A stretch of 64,000 nt of DNA from NCBI RefSeq assembly GCF_901933205.1, contig NC_044573.1:54877993-54941992 (forward strand). The letters run 5' to 3'. Positions 61,351-64,000 of this stretch are shown in pieces. Source of the DNA: Camarhynchus parvulus (lineage: Eukaryota; Chordata; Aves; Passeriformes; Thraupidae). A program made the translations under genes and the position numbers. A model generated the notes under the pieces. That model saw nothing but the letters and a program-made list of their open reading frames with translations. It did not search any database and was not told the origin of the DNA. Each line of letters begins with the position of its first letter. The stretch's first letter is position 1.

Positions 61351-64000
61351 GTGAGTGGCTCCTTCCAGCTGTTCTCATGGTGGGCAGGAGTTTGGGGATT
61401 TCTTAGCAACTTTATGCAACTGGGGAAAAAGAGTGAAAGTGTTGCACTGATTCAGTTTGAGTTACTCATCTTTAGTTAGTAAATGGAATTATAGCTCCAA
61501 AATAAATAACTGTCTAGAAAGCTTTAGTTGATAATTTTCAAGTTAACATAGCTTTATGTTAAAGCTATCCTAACCTCAGTATTTTCACTGAAAGAACAAT
61601 AATAAAATCTGAAGAAAATAGATAGATGGTTAGCTTGGTCTGGATATAGTCTATTCCTGGTTCCAGTCTGTAGATTGTTTATGGTCTGGGGCAGGATTAC
61701 TCTCCCCAACCAAAAAATGATCCTAAATATTTGTTTTTTCATGGTGTGCACAATACAGTGAACAGAAAACATGAGGGAACATTTTTAATTATGGCTAATA
61801 TTTGGTGGCATCATTATACCAAATACAACATTATATAAGCAAAAATTCATTTAACCTCAGTCTTGCCCTAGGTTTCTATTCCTAGCACCTTGGTCTGCTC
61901 ATTGCCACTAATTCATTATATTTAACAGTTGCTTTTGGTCATTCTTTAGGTCAAACTAGCATGTGGAGAACCGAATACATACAAGAAACCCAACCATGTA
62001 ATGTGACTGACTGGTTTTGAATTTGCTTGCCCTGCTGTGACTCCCTCCCCCCCTTTTCTTTTACTTCTTTTCTTGGCTTTGCTGTGCAAATTAAACATGA
62101 TAAGCTTCAAAGATTTCTGACTTGTAATGCAGATTAAAGTCTACTGAGATGTTAGCTTGAAAAGTCACTTGATGTTCTAAGAACTATTTTTAGTCCAAAG
62201 CAACTGCATGGCTTTAAAACTTCACATAATTTCAGAAAAACAGAGAAATAAAAAAGAAAGGAGACCCCCCCACAGGTATTTCTTCCTATTGCCTCTAAGA
62301 TGAAGTAATTTTAATATTATTCTTGCTTATTAAACCTCATGACTAGGCAAATGAAAAGTTATCAACACTATGTGGGCACATAATACTTTGTTCTCATATA
62401 TTACCTGTGAAGTGAAATGGCATCAACTGTAAATGCAAATGTAAGGTTTTTTCCAAGCTTACATTCTGTAATTTGACAATGATAAAATCTGGTTCACAAA
62501 TACTTTTGATCTAAAAAGTATGTACAGTAGCATATTTGAAAAACCTCATTGCATCAACAAATACCGCAATCCCTTTTACACTCCTTGCTATTGCAAGAAC
62601 CATGAGACTATTTAACTCTCAGTATAATTCCAAAACTGTATCTTCTCAGTCTTCTTCCCAGAGAAAAAGAGACCCAAAACGTAACTGAAATCAACCAGCC
62701 CACTCAAATGCAACGAACTAGATACTTTTCTCTAAAGAAATGTACAAGTTGAATCATTGTGGTCCCTAAAGTATATAAAAGTAAGCAGATTCTGCCCCAC
62801 CCCCCCCCCAATTTACAGAAAGATTGTCTGTTTCCTAATTTGTCATACAAATAATACAAAAGCTATAATTCCAGATCTTCTTTACTTCTCACATACTATT
62901 TTCTCTGCCCAGTCTGACATTCTGTAATAACACTGTTCACACTCCAACTATGTCAGCTTGTCTAGAAACTTGTTCCTACAAGGTATCAGAGTTTACCTGC
63001 AAACTGGAACCTTAGTAAAACAAAGTTATTTCATAAAGCAAGAGCTTACGGTTCTCTCCAGCACACTTATTTATTTTGCACCTCTTAACAGTGTTCCTCT
63101 AACACTGGTCGGTCCTTTCAACTTCGGTATGCTCATCATCCCCCAAAATTAAAATCTTACACCTAACCTGCTACTACTTAGCTAAACTGCTGTTTCAGTG
63201 GCTGGTACCAGGGTCACTGGTGGCAGAGGTCCATCTCAGTTGTTAGCATAAGGAGCACCAGGTGAAACAAGTACAATTTCCACACCCATCTTCTGCTATG
63301 TTGGTCCCTGTCTGATTCGAGAAATGTCACCTGGAAGGCAGAGTGTCTGTGGTTTGGAGAGTTGCTGAACCATTTGGCAGTCTTAATCTATTTAGAATAA
63401 AGGCTGGATCATGGGCATAATAGGAATCCTATAAAAATGAAATATATAGACAAAATGGGAGAGGTATTAAGCTCCAGCTTTAGATCTTGAAGCTTTCAAA
63501 AAAACCAAAAAGGTGCGAGCTCTACAGTCATCATATGACTGCAAGTAATATTTAATAAAGTCCAGAGAGATGTGTTCATCAAAGTAGCCATACCTACATA
63601 TCTGTCATTAACATAAGGCCGAGCATGTTAAAATACCTAAATTTGAATATATTGGCTGCTAAAATTACTTAAACTTTCAGCCAACATGGACTTTGGAAGC
63701 CAAGAAGTTGATAAAACATTTTTTTGAGCTGTGGAGGCATTTGTTGTTTTTTGCATTGCTTACACAGAAAGCCTGTCTAGTCACTCATGTTGGAAAAACA
63801 TGGTAGAAATATGAATAGAAGGAACTGTTGCTTTTGCTGTGCTGTTCTAACATTCTGTGGTTTGGTCTCTCTTACTTTCTCTGCTGTTCTCTGCTGTATT
63901 ATGTCATCTGCTGTTTACCCAGTGTGTTTCTGCCGAACATAGAGTTATATACTTACTGATAAATAAATATTGACCAGAATGACAACCAGAATTTTCTCAT
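61351..64000 (+). other. 5' part of the intron after exon 40
   Basis: AT-rich intron running off the window. It contains a possible 48-nt micro-exon at 61,950-61,997 (see findings), a C-run with flanking pyrimidines at 62,041-62,070 and another C-run near 62,798. No mobile element, RNA gene or further conserved exon recognised. Confidence 0.6.

Noticed and set aside
1..64000. Operons, CRISPR arrays, tRNA/rRNA genes, riboswitches, bacterial promoters or terminators
   Set aside because: None seen. The window is spliced vertebrate nuclear DNA, where the prokaryotic features are not expected.

Overview
This is vertebrate nuclear DNA, almost certainly avian. It lies entirely inside one gene on the + strand: SYNE1 (nesprin-1, enaptin), the giant spectrin-repeat protein that links the nuclear envelope to the cytoskeleton. 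The bird assignment rests on three CR1 LINE fragments (35.4, 52.2 and 58.0 kb) with the CR1-type 3' end, on bird-type ERVL and ERVK LTR remnants (15.1, 31.2 and 57.3 kb), and on short introns (mostly 0.2 to 2.4 kb). The gene assignment rests on near-continuous agreement of the spliced translation with mammalian nesprin-1 as I know it, including the Ser/Pro-rich linker exon at 48.76 kb.

Forty coding exons can be placed (window exons 1 to 40), each with an AG acceptor and a donor, and they join without a frame break into 9,255 nt, or 3,085 codons. Both protein ends are outside the window: the N-terminal actin-binding CH domains lie upstream and the C-terminal repeats and KASH membrane anchor downstream. 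The segment is the middle of the giant isoform, roughly a third of it, and is a chain of about 27 three-helix spectrin repeats. Thirty-five of the 39 internal introns are phase 0 and four are phase 2. One 2.16-kb exon (25,176-27,336) encodes 720 residues with no intron.

Layout: 1-25 kb holds 19 small exons, an ERVL LTR fragment (15.1 kb), a decayed duplicate of exon 11 (17.69 kb) and a perfect 20-bp inverted repeat (22.65 kb). 25-45 kb holds the giant exon and exons 21-33, a solo ERVK LTR (31.2 kb), a CR1 fragment (35.4 kb), an unclassified GC-richer repeat-like block (41.3 kb) and one GC-AG intron (42,757). 45-64 kb holds an intragenic CpG island with promoter features (47.13-47.53 kb) directly against exon 34, exons 34-40, an ERVL 3' LTR abutting CR1 (57.3-58.4 kb), and a 2.65-kb downstream intron with a possible 48-nt micro-exon.

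The functional highlight is the CpG island. It sits where a second, internally initiated nesprin-1 isoform would start. An ATG (47,532) preceded by an in-frame stop opens four codons before the exon-34 splice boundary, so the splice acceptor of the long transcript would double as the first codons of a short protein. This arrangement resembles the known internal, KASH-less, brain-type SYNE1 product CPG2; equating the two is inference. No other protein-coding gene, tRNA or rRNA was recognised on either strand.
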